From an uncultured Dokdonia sp. (GTDB lineage: Bacteria; Bacteroidota; Bacteroidia; Flavobacteriales; Flavobacteriaceae): DNA of 64,000 nt. The notes under the pieces are model-generated. The model was given only the letters and a program-made list of their open reading frames with translations, made no database searches and was not told where the DNA came from. Where the stretch lies: contig CANNDF010000002.1 of the NCBI GenBank assembly GCA_947503305.1, positions 496,001 to 560,000 on the forward strand, in the 5' to 3' direction. The position numbers and the translations under genes are program-made. Positions within the stretch are counted from its first letter, which is position 1. Each line of letters begins with the position of its first letter. Positions 17,724-28,518 of the stretch are shown here, piece by piece.

Positions 17724-18590
17724 TTACGAAAGTGAAACCAATATAATAGAAATCACTGCAAGTGCAATACCAATCCAGTTTTTTGTGAGCAGACGTTCTT
17801 TAAATAGCAGAATGCCTATGATTGTAGAAACCATTACAATTGCAACATTATTGATTGTAAATAAGGTAGAACTATCAAAAGTGTCATTACGTAATGCTTT
17901 TACCAGAAAGAAAATAGAAAAGTAATTAGGGACTCCCAAACAAATACCGGCTAGAATATTTTTAAACTCAAAGCAAAACCTGTTGGATACTACTTGAAAA
18001 AGAATACTTAGAATCCCTAAAATAGCTGCAGCGCCAAAAATAGTAGCAGAAAATATTGGGACGTCATCTTCGGCAACATATCGCCCTTCCATAAATTTAA
18101 GACTAGTATCTATAAGACCACTTCCTAAAAATACCAAAATAGGAAGTAAGAGATTTGTTTTTATTGGGGTACGCACTTCTTTAGGTTTTACAGAAGCTAG
18201 GTATACCGCAAGTAAGGCTATACTAATGCCGCTAGCTTTAAAGATACCCAATGACTCCTTATAATAGATAACACCAAAAAGTATCGGGATGACGACACTC
18301 ATTTTAGTCGCTACAGAAACTACAGAAAGTCCACTGCGTTGTGTCGTTAATGCCATAAGATTAAAGACAACAATAAAAAGTATTCCTAAAGTAGTTGCCC
18401 CTATAAACCAGTCCTGCTCAGGAATATGAAGCGTAGGTGTAGCACCTCTATATAATGACACCCCAGATGTACACGCCACTATATAATTTACAACAATAGC
18501 ATGGAAGGTATTTATTTTATAGCGCGCAAATAGCTTGAAAACAACAAAAATAAAACTAGAGGCTGCAATACTTAAAAGTAGATATATCAA
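17724..18590 (-). CDS. DMT/EamA-family transporter
   Basis: The 288-residue integral membrane protein has about ten hydrophobic helices in two five-helix halves, the EamA (drug/metabolite transporter) fold. The second half ends with LLFKERLLTKNWIGIALAVI, whose Glu in the ninth helix region is typical of the family. These carriers export small metabolites; the substrate is unknown. It overlaps the 3' end of ribD by 4 bases, so the two are probably one transcript. Confidence 0.88.
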   Translation of the reverse strand: MIYLLLSIAASSFIFVVFKLFARYKINTFHAIVVNYIVACTSGVSLYRGATPTLHIPEQDWFIGATTLGILFIVVFNLMALTTQRSGLSVVSVATKMSVVIPILFGVIYYKESLGIFKASGISIALLAVYLASVKPKEVRTPIKTNLLLPILVFLGSGLIDTSLKFMEGRYVAEDDVPIFSATIFGAAAILGILSILFQVVSNRFCFEFKNILAGICLGVPNYFSIFFLVKALRNDTFDSSTLFTINNVAIVMVSTIIGILLFKERLLTKNWIGIALAVISIILVSLS

Positions 18591-19579
18591 AAATCTTGGT
18601 TTTTATAATAAAAGAGTATATCCTCTTTAATTGTTTCTTTTGTATAGTTTGTTGGATTTTTTAAAATCGGTGCTTTTATACCCTCACTAAAATGGGTGTC
18701 CCCACAAAAAACCCTCGCTTCATCCCAAAGGTTAGAATCTATAAAACGTTGAAGTGTTTTACCACCTCCTTCAATAAGGACTGATTGTATGTTTTTTTCA
18801 AATAGTAAATCACATACCGTATGTGGATCTTCTGTAGCAAGTGAGAAAGTTTGAACATCATCAGAGAAAACTGCTAGGTTTCTAGAGAGGTTTTGCTGTG
18901 GATCTAGGACAATACGAGTAGGGGATGTTCCTTCCCAATCTCTGGTAGTAAGTGATGGATTATCTGCAAGTAGAGTTTGAGCACCTACAAGAATAGCTTG
19001 TTCTTCACTACGCCATTTGTGTACTAGCATACGGGAGTACTGGTTTGTAATCCATACAGGAGCCTGTACATTTCTATGTAGAGGAGCAATAAACCCATCT
19101 GTTGTTTGTGCCCATTTTAAAATAATATAAGGACGTTTTTTAGCATGGAATGTAAAGAAACGTTTGTTAATTTCTTGACACGCATTTTCAAGAACACCTA
19201 CAGTAACATCGATACCTGCATCTATGAGTTTTTTTATTCCATTACCAGCAACCTTAGCATGAGGATCTATAGTACCTATAACAACCCGTTTGATACCAGA
19301 AGAAACAATGAGATCAGCACAAGGAGGAGTTTTACCATAATGGCTACAGGGTTCAAGACTTACATATAAGGTAGCTTTAGGAAGGCATGAAGTATCACTT
19401 ACAGAGGCAATAGCATTGACCTCTGCATGGGGCCCACCATAAGCACTGGTATATCCTTCTCCTATGATGGTGTCATCTATCACAAGAACCGCGCCTACAG
19501 ATGGATTAGGCATCGCATCTGGAAATCCATTTTTAGCCAAATCAATACAGCGCTTTATGTACTTTTCATGTATCTTCAC
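18587..19579 (-). CDS. ribD: Bifunctional riboflavin biosynthesis deaminase/reductase RibD
   Basis: The 330-residue enzyme performs two cytosolic steps of riboflavin synthesis: deamination of the pyrimidine intermediate and reduction of its ribosyl chain. The N-terminal cytidine-deaminase-like domain (1-145) has the zinc motif GPHAEVNAI and LEPCSHYGKTPPC. The C-terminal reductase domain contains KWAQTTDGFI, TRIVLDPQQ and SVLIEGGGKTLQ. It is slightly shorter than the E. coli enzyme but complete. A well-matched promoter ends about 5 bases before its start codon. The 3' end overlaps the DMT transporter gene. Confidence 0.96.
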   Translation of the reverse strand: MKIHEKYIKRCIDLAKNGFPDAMPNPSVGAVLVIDDTIIGEGYTSAYGGPHAEVNAIASVSDTSCLPKATLYVSLEPCSHYGKTPPCADLIVSSGIKRVVIGTIDPHAKVAGNGIKKLIDAGIDVTVGVLENACQEINKRFFTFHAKKRPYIILKWAQTTDGFIAPLHRNVQAPVWITNQYSRMLVHKWRSEEQAILVGAQTLLADNPSLTTRDWEGTSPTRIVLDPQQNLSRNLAVFSDDVQTFSLATEDPHTVCDLLFEKNIQSVLIEGGGKTLQRFIDSNLWDEARVFCGDTHFSEGIKAPILKNPTNYTKETIKEDILFYYKNQDF

Positions 19580-19583
19580 AGTG

Positions 19584-19615
19584 CAAAAATAGAACTATAA
19601 CCAGCGATGAGCAAA
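19584..19615 (-). promoter_or_regulatory. Bacteroidota housekeeping promoter of ribD
   Basis: On the minus strand TTTG (19615-19612) is followed after 20 bases by TATTTTTG (19591-19584), an exact TAnnTTTG -7 box. The predicted start site is within a base or two of the ribD ATG at 19579, implying a leaderless message. The -33 element overlaps the start codon region of the divergent acetyltransferase. Confidence 0.65.
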
Positions 19616-20095
19616 CCCATTATAAGACCAATAAAAAAATCTGATAATGAGCAACTTGCAAAAGTAATACGTCAAGTGCTTATTGAGATGGGAGTCCCTA
19701 AAGTAGGTACCGCCTATGCAGACACGGCTTTGGATATGATGTATGAAACCTATGATTATCCTAAAGCAACTTATTTTGTAGTAGAAGATCAAGGAAGAAT
19801 TATAGGAGGTGCAGGAATAGCACAACTAGATAATTATGAAGGTAATGTATGTGAGCTCCAGAAAATGTATTTTCTTGAAGAAACACGAGGCCGAGGCATA
19901 GGAAATGAAATGATGAAAACGTGTCTGTCAGAAGCACGGAAATATAATTATGATCAATGTTATATAGAGACTATGCCCTATATGAAGGCCGCCCAGAAAT
20001 TATATCAACGTACAGGCTTTAAATATATAGATGGTCCTATGGGGGATACGGGACATTTCTCATGTCCCGTACATATGTTGATAGATTTAGATTAA
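19607..20095 (+). CDS. GNAT-family N-acetyltransferase
   Basis: The 162-residue single-domain acetyltransferase has the acetyl-CoA-binding motif A visible as LQKMYFLEETRGRGIGNEMM (Gln/Arg-x-x-Gly-x-Gly). Motif B follows near YIETMPYMKAAQKLYQRTGF. The substrate may be an amino acid, antibiotic or protein N-terminus and cannot be inferred. It is divergent from ribD with only 27 bases between start codons, and prmC follows after 16 bases. Confidence 0.9.
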   Translation: MSKPIIRPIKKSDNEQLAKVIRQVLIEMGVPKVGTAYADTALDMMYETYDYPKATYFVVEDQGRIIGGAGIAQLDNYEGNVCELQKMYFLEETRGRGIGNEMMKTCLSEARKYNYDQCYIETMPYMKAAQKLYQRTGFKYIDGPMGDTGHFSCPVHMLIDLD

Positions 20096-20111
20096 TTTTA
20101 AGTACACTTTC

Positions 20112-20951
20112 GTGAAAATTAAAGACCTCCGAATCGCTTTTTCAAAACGTTTACAAGGAGCGTATCCCGATGAAGAAATACAAAGTTTCTTTCAGATGGC
20201 AGCACAGCAATATCTGGGATATAGTAGGATGGATATAGTAATACATCTCAATCAAGAAGTGTCTTTAGAACAGGAAGCACAATTTGTACATACATTAGAT
20301 CGACTTGAAAACGAGGAGCCTATACAGTATATTTTGGGTAGTTCTGATTTTTTTGGGTACTCTTTTTTTGTGTCATCAGCGACATTAATTCCTAGACCAG
20401 AAACCGAAGAATTAGTCGAATGGGTACTTAATGAGGCATCTCCTCAGGCAAAAATATTAGATATAGGAACGGGCTCAGGCTGTATTGCAATAAGTATTTC
20501 AAAAAACCTGCCTGAGACTCAAGTAACCGCTTATGATGTGTCAACAGAAGCACTGGAAATAGCACAGAAGAATGCACACCAACATCAAGCGTCAGTCGTA
20601 TTTAAAGAAGTAAATATCTTAGAGATAAGTGCATTAACAGAGACCTTTGATATTATAGTATCAAATCCACCCTATGTACGAGAACAGGAAAAAGCAGATA
20701 TGCAATCCAATGTTTTAGATAACGAACCCCATCAGGCACTATTTGTAACAGATACAGATCCGTTAGTATTTTATAAGAAAATAGGAGAGCTGGCATTTGA
20801 TAACTTATCTACAGAAGGTAGCTTATATTTTGAAATCAATCAGTACCTTGGAGAAGAAACAATAGCACTCCTTAAAACCATAGGGTATAAAGAAGTGACT
20901 TTACGACAAGATATATTTGGAAAAGATCGCATGCTTAAAGCAGTACGATAA
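20112..20951 (+). CDS. prmC: Peptide chain release factor glutamine methyltransferase PrmC (HemK)
   Basis: The 279-residue SAM-dependent enzyme methylates the Gln of the GGQ motif in release factors. It has a helical N-terminal domain (1-75), PRPETEELVEW, the SAM motif I ILDIGTGSGCIAIS and the catalytic NPPY in IIVSNPPYVREQ. The start is GTG at 20112; no ATG fits upstream. The start codon sits inside a degraded relative of the dispersed palindrome (CTTTCGTGAAA). It is co-directional with the acetyltransferase and the LOG gene. Confidence 0.95.
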   Translation: MKIKDLRIAFSKRLQGAYPDEEIQSFFQMAAQQYLGYSRMDIVIHLNQEVSLEQEAQFVHTLDRLENEEPIQYILGSSDFFGYSFFVSSATLIPRPETEELVEWVLNEASPQAKILDIGTGSGCIAISISKNLPETQVTAYDVSTEALEIAQKNAHQHQASVVFKEVNILEISALTETFDIIVSNPPYVREQEKADMQSNVLDNEPHQALFVTDTDPLVFYKKIGELAFDNLSTEGSLYFEINQYLGEETIALLKTIGYKEVTLRQDIFGKDRMLKAVR

Positions 20952-20968
20952 TTAAGAATAAAAATATA

Positions 20969-20974
20969 AAGGAG
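20969..20974 (+). promoter_or_regulatory. Unusual Shine-Dalgarno site before the LOG gene
   Basis: AAGGAG lies 3 bases before the ATG at 20978. Bacteroidota genes rarely use Shine-Dalgarno sites, so this one stands out. The short spacing is less than optimal. Confidence 0.5.
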
Positions 20975-20977
20975 ACA

Positions 20978-21568
20978 ATGAATAAATTAAATTCAATTTG
21001 TGTGTTTTGCGGGAGTAGTGAAGGCAATGATGTAGATGTTATAGCACAAGCATTGCAGCTAGGAGAGACTTTTGCCAAAGAAAAAATCACACTTGTGTAT
21101 GGCGCTGCAAAAATTGGGGTTATGGGTAAGGTAGCAGAAGGAGTTATAATTAATAAAGGAAAAGTCATAGGTATTATTCCAGAATTTTTGAAACTAAAAG
21201 AAGTTGTACATTTTGGATTGGATGAACTCATCACGACAACAAATATGCATGATCGTAAGATGAAAATGCATGAAATCTCAGATGGATTTATAACATTACC
21301 AGGAGGCTTTGGAACCCTAGAAGAGCTCTTTGAGATCATAACATGGAGTCAGCTAGGCTTGCATCAAAAACCGATAGGCCTCTTAAATATTAATGGATTT
21401 TATGATGACCTACTCAAGATGCTAGAACAAATGGTACGTAGAGGATTTTTAAAAATGGAAAACTACGAACTCTTAATTGTAGATACAGCTATTACTAAGC
21501 TATTAGAGAAAATGCGCAATTTTAAACCTCAGCCTGTTCCAAAATGGTTAAGTAATGAACGTACTTAA
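20978..21568 (+). CDS. LOG-family protein (nucleotide 5'-monophosphate phosphoribohydrolase)
   Basis: The 196-residue Rossmann-like enzyme belongs to the LOG/TIGR00730 family. It has N-terminal CVFCGSSEGND, the central GAAKIGVMGKVAEGV and the signature motif LPGGFGTLEELFE with the catalytic Glu. Family members release adenine or cytokinin bases from nucleoside monophosphates; many bacterial ones have housekeeping nucleotide roles. It is 26 bases after prmC and has an unusual Shine-Dalgarno site. Confidence 0.92.
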   Translation: MNKLNSICVFCGSSEGNDVDVIAQALQLGETFAKEKITLVYGAAKIGVMGKVAEGVIINKGKVIGIIPEFLKLKEVVHFGLDELITTTNMHDRKMKMHEISDGFITLPGGFGTLEELFEIITWSQLGLHQKPIGLLNINGFYDDLLKMLEQMVRRGFLKMENYELLIVDTAITKLLEKMRNFKPQPVPKWLSNERT

Positions 21569-21727
21569 AAAATTTTTCAAAAAAAATTCCCTCAAATACC
21601 CCCTATATTTTAAATTTCATCCCCACCGAATTGCATTTTAACGATGGCTTTTTTGTAGACGTTATTTAGAAAAATACTCCCCTTATAATTGATTATATTG
21701 TAGTACTAACTTAAAAACGAATCAATT

Positions 21728-22429
21728 ATGAGTGCAACAAAAAAGTATGCGGCAGAAGGACTAGGGACTTTTGCTTTAGTGTTATTTGGATGTGGAGCAG
21801 CAGCTATTGCAGGAGTATCTGCAACAGGGCCCTCTGGATTAGGGTTATTAGGAATTTCTTTTGCTTTTGGACTAGCGGTTGTCGCTATGGCTTATACTAT
21901 AGGTCCAATATCAGGATGCCATATCAATCCAGCAATATCTGTAGCGATGTGTGTAGCAGGTAAATTATCTGTAAAAGATCTTATAGGATATGTCATCGCA
22001 CAATGTATAGGAGCAATCGCAGGAGCAGGAGTACTATATATAATAGCATCAGGAGGAGCAGGCTTCGAGATGGGAGAGTGGGCTCTGGGGAGTAATGGAT
22101 GGGGAGAAGGATATCTCGGCAATTATGATATGCAATCAGCATTTATAGCAGAACTTGTATTTACATTTTTATTTTTGATGGTCATATTTGGAACCACTGC
22201 AAAAAATGCATCCCCTCAGATGGCAGGACTAGCAATAGGGATATCACTTGCTTTGATACACTTTGTAGCAATACCAATAACAGGAACATCAGTAAATCCA
22301 GCACGTAGTTTAGGACCTGCACTATTTGCAGGAGGGATGGCATTACAACAATTATGGCTATTTATAGTAGCACCAGTAGCAGGAGGAATTCTGGCAGCTG
22401 TAACACGTAAGATATTTATAGACGATTAG
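21728..22429 (+). CDS. aqpZ: Aquaporin (AqpZ-like)
   Basis: The 233-residue water channel has six membrane helices and the two pore loops GCHINPAISV and GTSVNPARSLG, each with the NPA motif. The His in the second half (ALIHFVAIP) and the Arg after the second NPA fit a water-selective filter rather than a glycerol facilitator. The extra loop near AGFEMGEWALGSNGWGEGYL is longer than in E. coli AqpZ. It is a single-gene unit preceded by 159 bases with no clear promoter match and closed by a strong terminator. Confidence 0.95.
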   Translation: MSATKKYAAEGLGTFALVLFGCGAAAIAGVSATGPSGLGLLGISFAFGLAVVAMAYTIGPISGCHINPAISVAMCVAGKLSVKDLIGYVIAQCIGAIAGAGVLYIIASGGAGFEMGEWALGSNGWGEGYLGNYDMQSAFIAELVFTFLFLMVIFGTTAKNASPQMAGLAIGISLALIHFVAIPITGTSVNPARSLGPALFAGGMALQQLWLFIVAPVAGGILAAVTRKIFIDD

Positions 22430-22450
22430 ACTACTGTTGTTTTATACACT

Positions 22451-22480
22451 AAAAAGAGATGTAATTACATCTCTTTTTTT
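22451..22480. terminator. Intrinsic terminator after aqpZ
   Basis: A perfect palindrome AAAAAGAGATGTAA/TTACATCTCTTTTT (22451-22478) is followed by more T. It lies 22 bases after the aquaporin stop and upstream of ligA. Confidence 0.88.
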
Positions 22481-22505
22481 GTTCATAATCTTTTTAAAAA
22501 TCTAA

Positions 22506-25252
<2,747 letters not shown>

Positions 25253-25264
25253 AAGAAAAGAAAT

Positions 25265-26176
25265 CTATATTGCAAAAACGGTACTAGAGTGCTCCAAGTT
25301 TTTTGAAGAATCTAAATAGAAATCTACGCGCCCTAGGTTTATTCCTCCCCAGCCTACTTGATTAATTAATACAAACTGACCAGCTTTGTTTTGAGCGATA
25401 ACAGGTTTGTCTAAGAATGTATGTGTATGACCTCCTATGATAAGATCTATTCCTTCTGTTTTTTGTGCTAAAATTTGATCAGAAATAATTGTTTTATCTC
25501 CATAGTCAAAGCCTAAATGCGATAGACAAATAACAAGATCACATTGTTCTTCTTGACGTAATTTTTGAGTAATGTCCTGAGTGATCTCTATAGGATTTAA
25601 GTATTTAGTTTCTTTATACATCCGTTTATTAACAAGTCCGTCAAGTTCAATACCTATTCCAAAGACACCTATTTTTATGCCATCTTTTATAAAGACACGA
25701 TAGGGCTTTGTATGTCCGTCCATGATTGTATTTGTAAAATCATAGTTTGCAGATAATAATTCAAATTTTGCATGAGGTATTTGTGCATATAATCCATCAA
25801 CACCATTATCAAAATCATGATTGCCTAAGGTAGCAGCATCATACCCGAGCATGGACATGAGTTTAAACTCTAACTCACCACCATAGAAATTAAAATACGG
25901 AGTCCCTTGAAAAATGTCACCTGCATCTAGCAATAGTGTATTGGGGTTTTCTGTTCTTATTTTATTAATAACGGTGAGTCGTCTTGCCACACCTCCTTGA
26001 TTTGCATATTTAGGATCATTAAGCGGGAATGGTTCTATATGGCTGTGTACATCATTGGTATGGAGTATGGTGATGTGTTTTTTTTCTGATGTCGAGAGAT
26101 TGCTCATGCTTAACCCTCCAAGACCAATAAGACTTCCTGCTGCGGCTGTTTGTTTTATAAAATTTCTGCGTTTCAT
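25265..26176 (-). CDS. Metallophosphatase, 5'-nucleotidase N-terminal domain, Tat signal
   Basis: The 303-residue protein has a twin-arginine signal (MKRRNFIKQTAAAGSLIGLG) and a calcineurin-like phosphoesterase domain. Metal-binding motifs are ILHTNDVHSH, DAGDIFQG, LGNHDFD and the double-His GGHTHT. It corresponds to only the N-terminal catalytic half of UshA-type 5'-nucleotidases. The substrate-binding C-terminal half is the separate gene immediately upstream, which overlaps it by 1 base. It is inferred to dephosphorylate nucleotides in the periplasm together with that partner. TatC is encoded near the right end of this window. Confidence 0.93.
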   Translation of the reverse strand: MKRRNFIKQTAAAGSLIGLGGLSMSNLSTSEKKHITILHTNDVHSHIEPFPLNDPKYANQGGVARRLTVINKIRTENPNTLLLDAGDIFQGTPYFNFYGGELEFKLMSMLGYDAATLGNHDFDNGVDGLYAQIPHAKFELLSANYDFTNTIMDGHTKPYRVFIKDGIKIGVFGIGIELDGLVNKRMYKETKYLNPIEITQDITQKLRQEEQCDLVICLSHLGFDYGDKTIISDQILAQKTEGIDLIIGGHTHTFLDKPVIAQNKAGQFVLINQVGWGGINLGRVDFYLDSSKNLEHSSTVFAI

Positions 26177-26943
26177 TAGTTTTCTTTTATAAATCGATTA
26201 TCCCGTACGGGTGCAATGGTATCTTTTTTCTTAAAATAATCGATAAGAAGATTTCTTATTTTATAATCAAGCGGTAATATACTTATTGGTTTTTCTAAAA
26301 AAGTCATGTTATCCCCTCCTTTTTGTAAATAATCACTCGTAGCAACAAAATAGGTTTCGTTATCGATAATATCGTGCCCTTGTATAGTACCTTTTTGAAG
26401 ACTCCCATCTTTATTCAATATAATTTGCATATTTGAAATAGGATGTGCAGTACCATGAGACAAGTAAGTAAACATTTCTTTCATTTGATACCCACTAAGT
26501 TCTACAACAACAACTTCATTCTCAAATGGCATAAGTTGAAATGCAGCACGAGTAGTAATATCACCTTGATTAAGTGGCGATCGTATACCTCCATAGTTTA
26601 ATAAAACAGCATTAAAAGGATATCCTGTACGTTTTTTAAAAATAGGATTTGCCAGTTCAAAAACAGCATCTGCCATCATATTCCCTATAGCAGTATTAAA
26701 CTTACTATCTTTTTTTGTTAGAGAATTAGGCGCATAAGCGAGTACACTGTCCATTGCCTTATCTACAGATAACTTATAAGGAGCTATAAACGAAGTGATC
26801 GTCGTATCACTTTTTATATTTATATCTACAGGGACAAGTTCAGCTTGTATACGCTCAGGTTTATATTGCTGTTGTTTACAACCTATAATTAGTAGCATGA
26901 TGCTGATTATAAGTCCATTAAAAAATTGTGATTTGAGTGTCAT
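26176..26943 (-). CDS. Lipoprotein with 5'-nucleotidase C-terminal domain
   Basis: The frame opens at 27030, but the ATG at 26943 gives a proper lipoprotein signal (MTLKSQFFNGLIISIMLLIIGC, lipobox IIGC) and avoids overlap with the divergent gene, making 255 residues. The domain matches the substrate-binding C-terminal part of UshA-type nucleotidases, with NYGGIRSPLNQGDITTRAAF and YFVATSDYLQKGGDNMTF. It precedes and overlaps the metallophosphatase gene by 1 base. The two genes therefore encode the two halves of a 5'-nucleotidase in reversed order. Confidence 0.9.
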   Translation of the reverse strand: MTLKSQFFNGLIISIMLLIIGCKQQQYKPERIQAELVPVDINIKSDTTITSFIAPYKLSVDKAMDSVLAYAPNSLTKKDSKFNTAIGNMMADAVFELANPIFKKRTGYPFNAVLLNYGGIRSPLNQGDITTRAAFQLMPFENEVVVVELSGYQMKEMFTYLSHGTAHPISNMQIILNKDGSLQKGTIQGHDIIDNETYFVATSDYLQKGGDNMTFLEKPISILPLDYKIRNLLIDYFKKKDTIAPVRDNRFIKEN

Positions 26944-26973
26944 TTCTAGGAAGGTATCAATCTGTTTTTTAGC

Positions 26974-26981
26974 TACATTTG
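26974..26981 (+). promoter_or_regulatory. -7 box TACATTTG before the DUF6913-like gene
   Basis: An exact TAnnTTTG box lies 17 bases before the ATG at 26999. No good -33 TTTG was found at the expected distance, so confidence is limited. Confidence 0.4.
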
Positions 26982-26998
26982 TGTAAAAGCTAAGATAA

Positions 26999-27517
26999 AT
27001 GTTTTTAAACGGATTAAAGGCAAAATCCATAGTAAGAAAGCTTAAAAAAGAAATTGAACTTCGTGAGTATCAACCTTCTCATAAAACTATCAGGAAAGTT
27101 GGGATATTACAAGATGAAAAAACAATTTTTGACAAAAAACAACTAGCAGTACTAGCAAAGAGTATCGGTGTCGCTGTTACAGATATAAAGATATTTACCT
27201 TTGTAAAGACGATACCAAAAGATCAAAGTGAACGTGCCGATATCTTTTCTGATAAGCAAATAGGGTGGAAAGCGACGTTAAAAACTGCTGATTTGAAAGC
27301 GTTTAAAAACACAGAATTTGATATGCTTATCAATTATTATGTAGATGATCATCTGCCCTTAAAAACGCTAGGGGTATTGTCTAAAGCTGTTTTTAAAATA
27401 GGAATGAATAAAACACACGTTTTATGGAATGATCTTATTATTGAGACGACTATTGGTCAGGAATCTATTTTTATAGAGGAGCTTAAAAAGTATTTACAAA
27501 TATTAAAAATTATATAA
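26999..27517 (+). CDS. Conserved protein, probably DUF6913 family
   Basis: The 172-residue protein has no signal peptide and no membrane helix. A basic N-terminus (FLNGLKAKSIVRKLKKEIEL) leads into an alpha/beta domain containing the motif INYYVDDHLPLKTLGVLSKA. I recall this type of protein being encoded just upstream of dapA in flavobacteria and filed as DUF6913, but no activity is known to me. It is 3 bases before dapA, so probably co-expressed. Confidence 0.65.
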   Translation: MFLNGLKAKSIVRKLKKEIELREYQPSHKTIRKVGILQDEKTIFDKKQLAVLAKSIGVAVTDIKIFTFVKTIPKDQSERADIFSDKQIGWKATLKTADLKAFKNTEFDMLINYYVDDHLPLKTLGVLSKAVFKIGMNKTHVLWNDLIIETTIGQESIFIEELKKYLQILKII

Positions 27518-27520
27518 TTC

Positions 27521-28399
27521 ATGCAATCGTTACGTGGCTCAGGAGTAGCTCTTATTACTCCTTTTAATGAGGATTTGTCTATAGATTTTGATGGACTAAC
27601 TCAGCTTGTTGAAGATACTATTGCCAATGGCATAGAATACTTGGTAGTGCTAGGAACTACAGGAGAAGGTGCAACACTATCTGATAAAGAGAAAGAAGCG
27701 GTCAAGAAGCACATAGTAACGGTTACTAATAAACGTCTTCCATTAGTTTTGGGAGTAGGAGGTAATAATACTGCCGCTATTGTAAAAACCCTCAAAAATA
27801 AAGATGCGATTGCTGATTTTGATGCAATATTATCGGTATCACCCTATTATAACCGTCCTACGCAGGAGGGAATTTATGCCCATTTTAAAGCAATTTCTGA
27901 AGCTTCACCTTTGCCTATCATTATGTATAATGTACCTCCACGTACAGGAAGCAATATGTTACCAGAGACAACACTTCGACTCGCTAGAGATTTTGAAAAT
28001 ATCATTGCCATAAAAGAAGCCTCAGGAAATATGGTACAGGCATTACGTTTATTAAGAGATAGACCCGAGGGATTCTTGGTGATTTCTGGAGAAGATATGT
28101 TAGCCTTGCCTATGGTTACCGCTGGAGGAGATGGAGTTATTTCTGTCATAGGGCAAGGATTACCCAACCCTTTTTCTGATATGATCAGGTATGGATTGGA
28201 TAACGCTTTCGCGAAAGCGTATACACTCCATAATAAACTCATGCCATGTATAGATCTTATTTTTGAAGAAGGAAATCCAGCTGGTATAAAAGCATTACTT
28301 GATCGCACAGGCGTTTGTAAGCCTTATGTACGTCTGCCCCTTCTAAAAGCAAGTGAATCGTTAACAAAAAAAATAGATACATACGTAACAAGCTTCTAA
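27521..28399 (+). CDS. dapA: 4-hydroxy-tetrahydrodipicolinate synthase DapA
   Basis: The 292-residue TIM-barrel lyase condenses pyruvate with aspartate semialdehyde in lysine and diaminopimelate synthesis. It has GTTGEGATLSD, the catalytic Tyr in SVSPYYNRPTQEGIYAHF and the Schiff-base Lys in IAIKEASGN. Length is typical. The gene carries a palindrome copy read as AFAKAY in a C-terminal helix. Confidence 0.97.
   Translation: MQSLRGSGVALITPFNEDLSIDFDGLTQLVEDTIANGIEYLVVLGTTGEGATLSDKEKEAVKKHIVTVTNKRLPLVLGVGGNNTAAIVKTLKNKDAIADFDAILSVSPYYNRPTQEGIYAHFKAISEASPLPIIMYNVPPRTGSNMLPETTLRLARDFENIIAIKEASGNMVQALRLLRDRPEGFLVISGEDMLALPMVTAGGDGVISVIGQGLPNPFSDMIRYGLDNAFAKAYTLHNKLMPCIDLIFEEGNPAGIKALLDRTGVCKPYVRLPLLKASESLTKKIDTYVTSF
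28203..28220. repeat. Dispersed palindrome, copy 5, 18 bp (inside dapA)
   Basis: Perfect 18-bp palindrome ACGCTTTCGCGAAAGCGT containing the 14-bp core at 28205-28218. It is read in dapA as Ala-Phe-Ala-Lys-Ala, a different frame from the LSRK copies. Confidence 0.92.
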
Positions 28400-28492
28400 A
28401 AGCGTTAATCTTATGCTAATCCTAGGTTACGCATCATAAATACCTTTATTTTTGATCACTGACATATATTTTAATATGTGAGAGTTTTTGTG

Positions 28493-28500
28493 TAATTTTG
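28493..28500 (+). promoter_or_regulatory. -7 box TAATTTTG before bamD
   Basis: An exact TAnnTTTG box ends 18 bases before the bamD ATG. The -33 region at the expected distance is T-rich (TTTT) but not TTTG. Confidence 0.45.
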
Positions 28501-28518
28501 CATGCTGTTTTAAGCCCT

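Noticed and set aside
21569-21727. Regulatory element upstream of the aquaporin gene
   Set aside because: The 159 bases are AT-rich with no clear -7 box, inverted repeat or riboswitch-like structure.
26944-27030. Longer N-terminus of the nucleotidase lipoprotein starting at 27030
   Set aside because: It would overlap the divergent gene and bury the lipoprotein signal; the ATG at 26943 fits better.
27804-28013. 69-residue frame inside dapA, and similar internal frames in other genes
   Set aside because: Overlaps a complete conserved gene in another frame and has no recognisable features.
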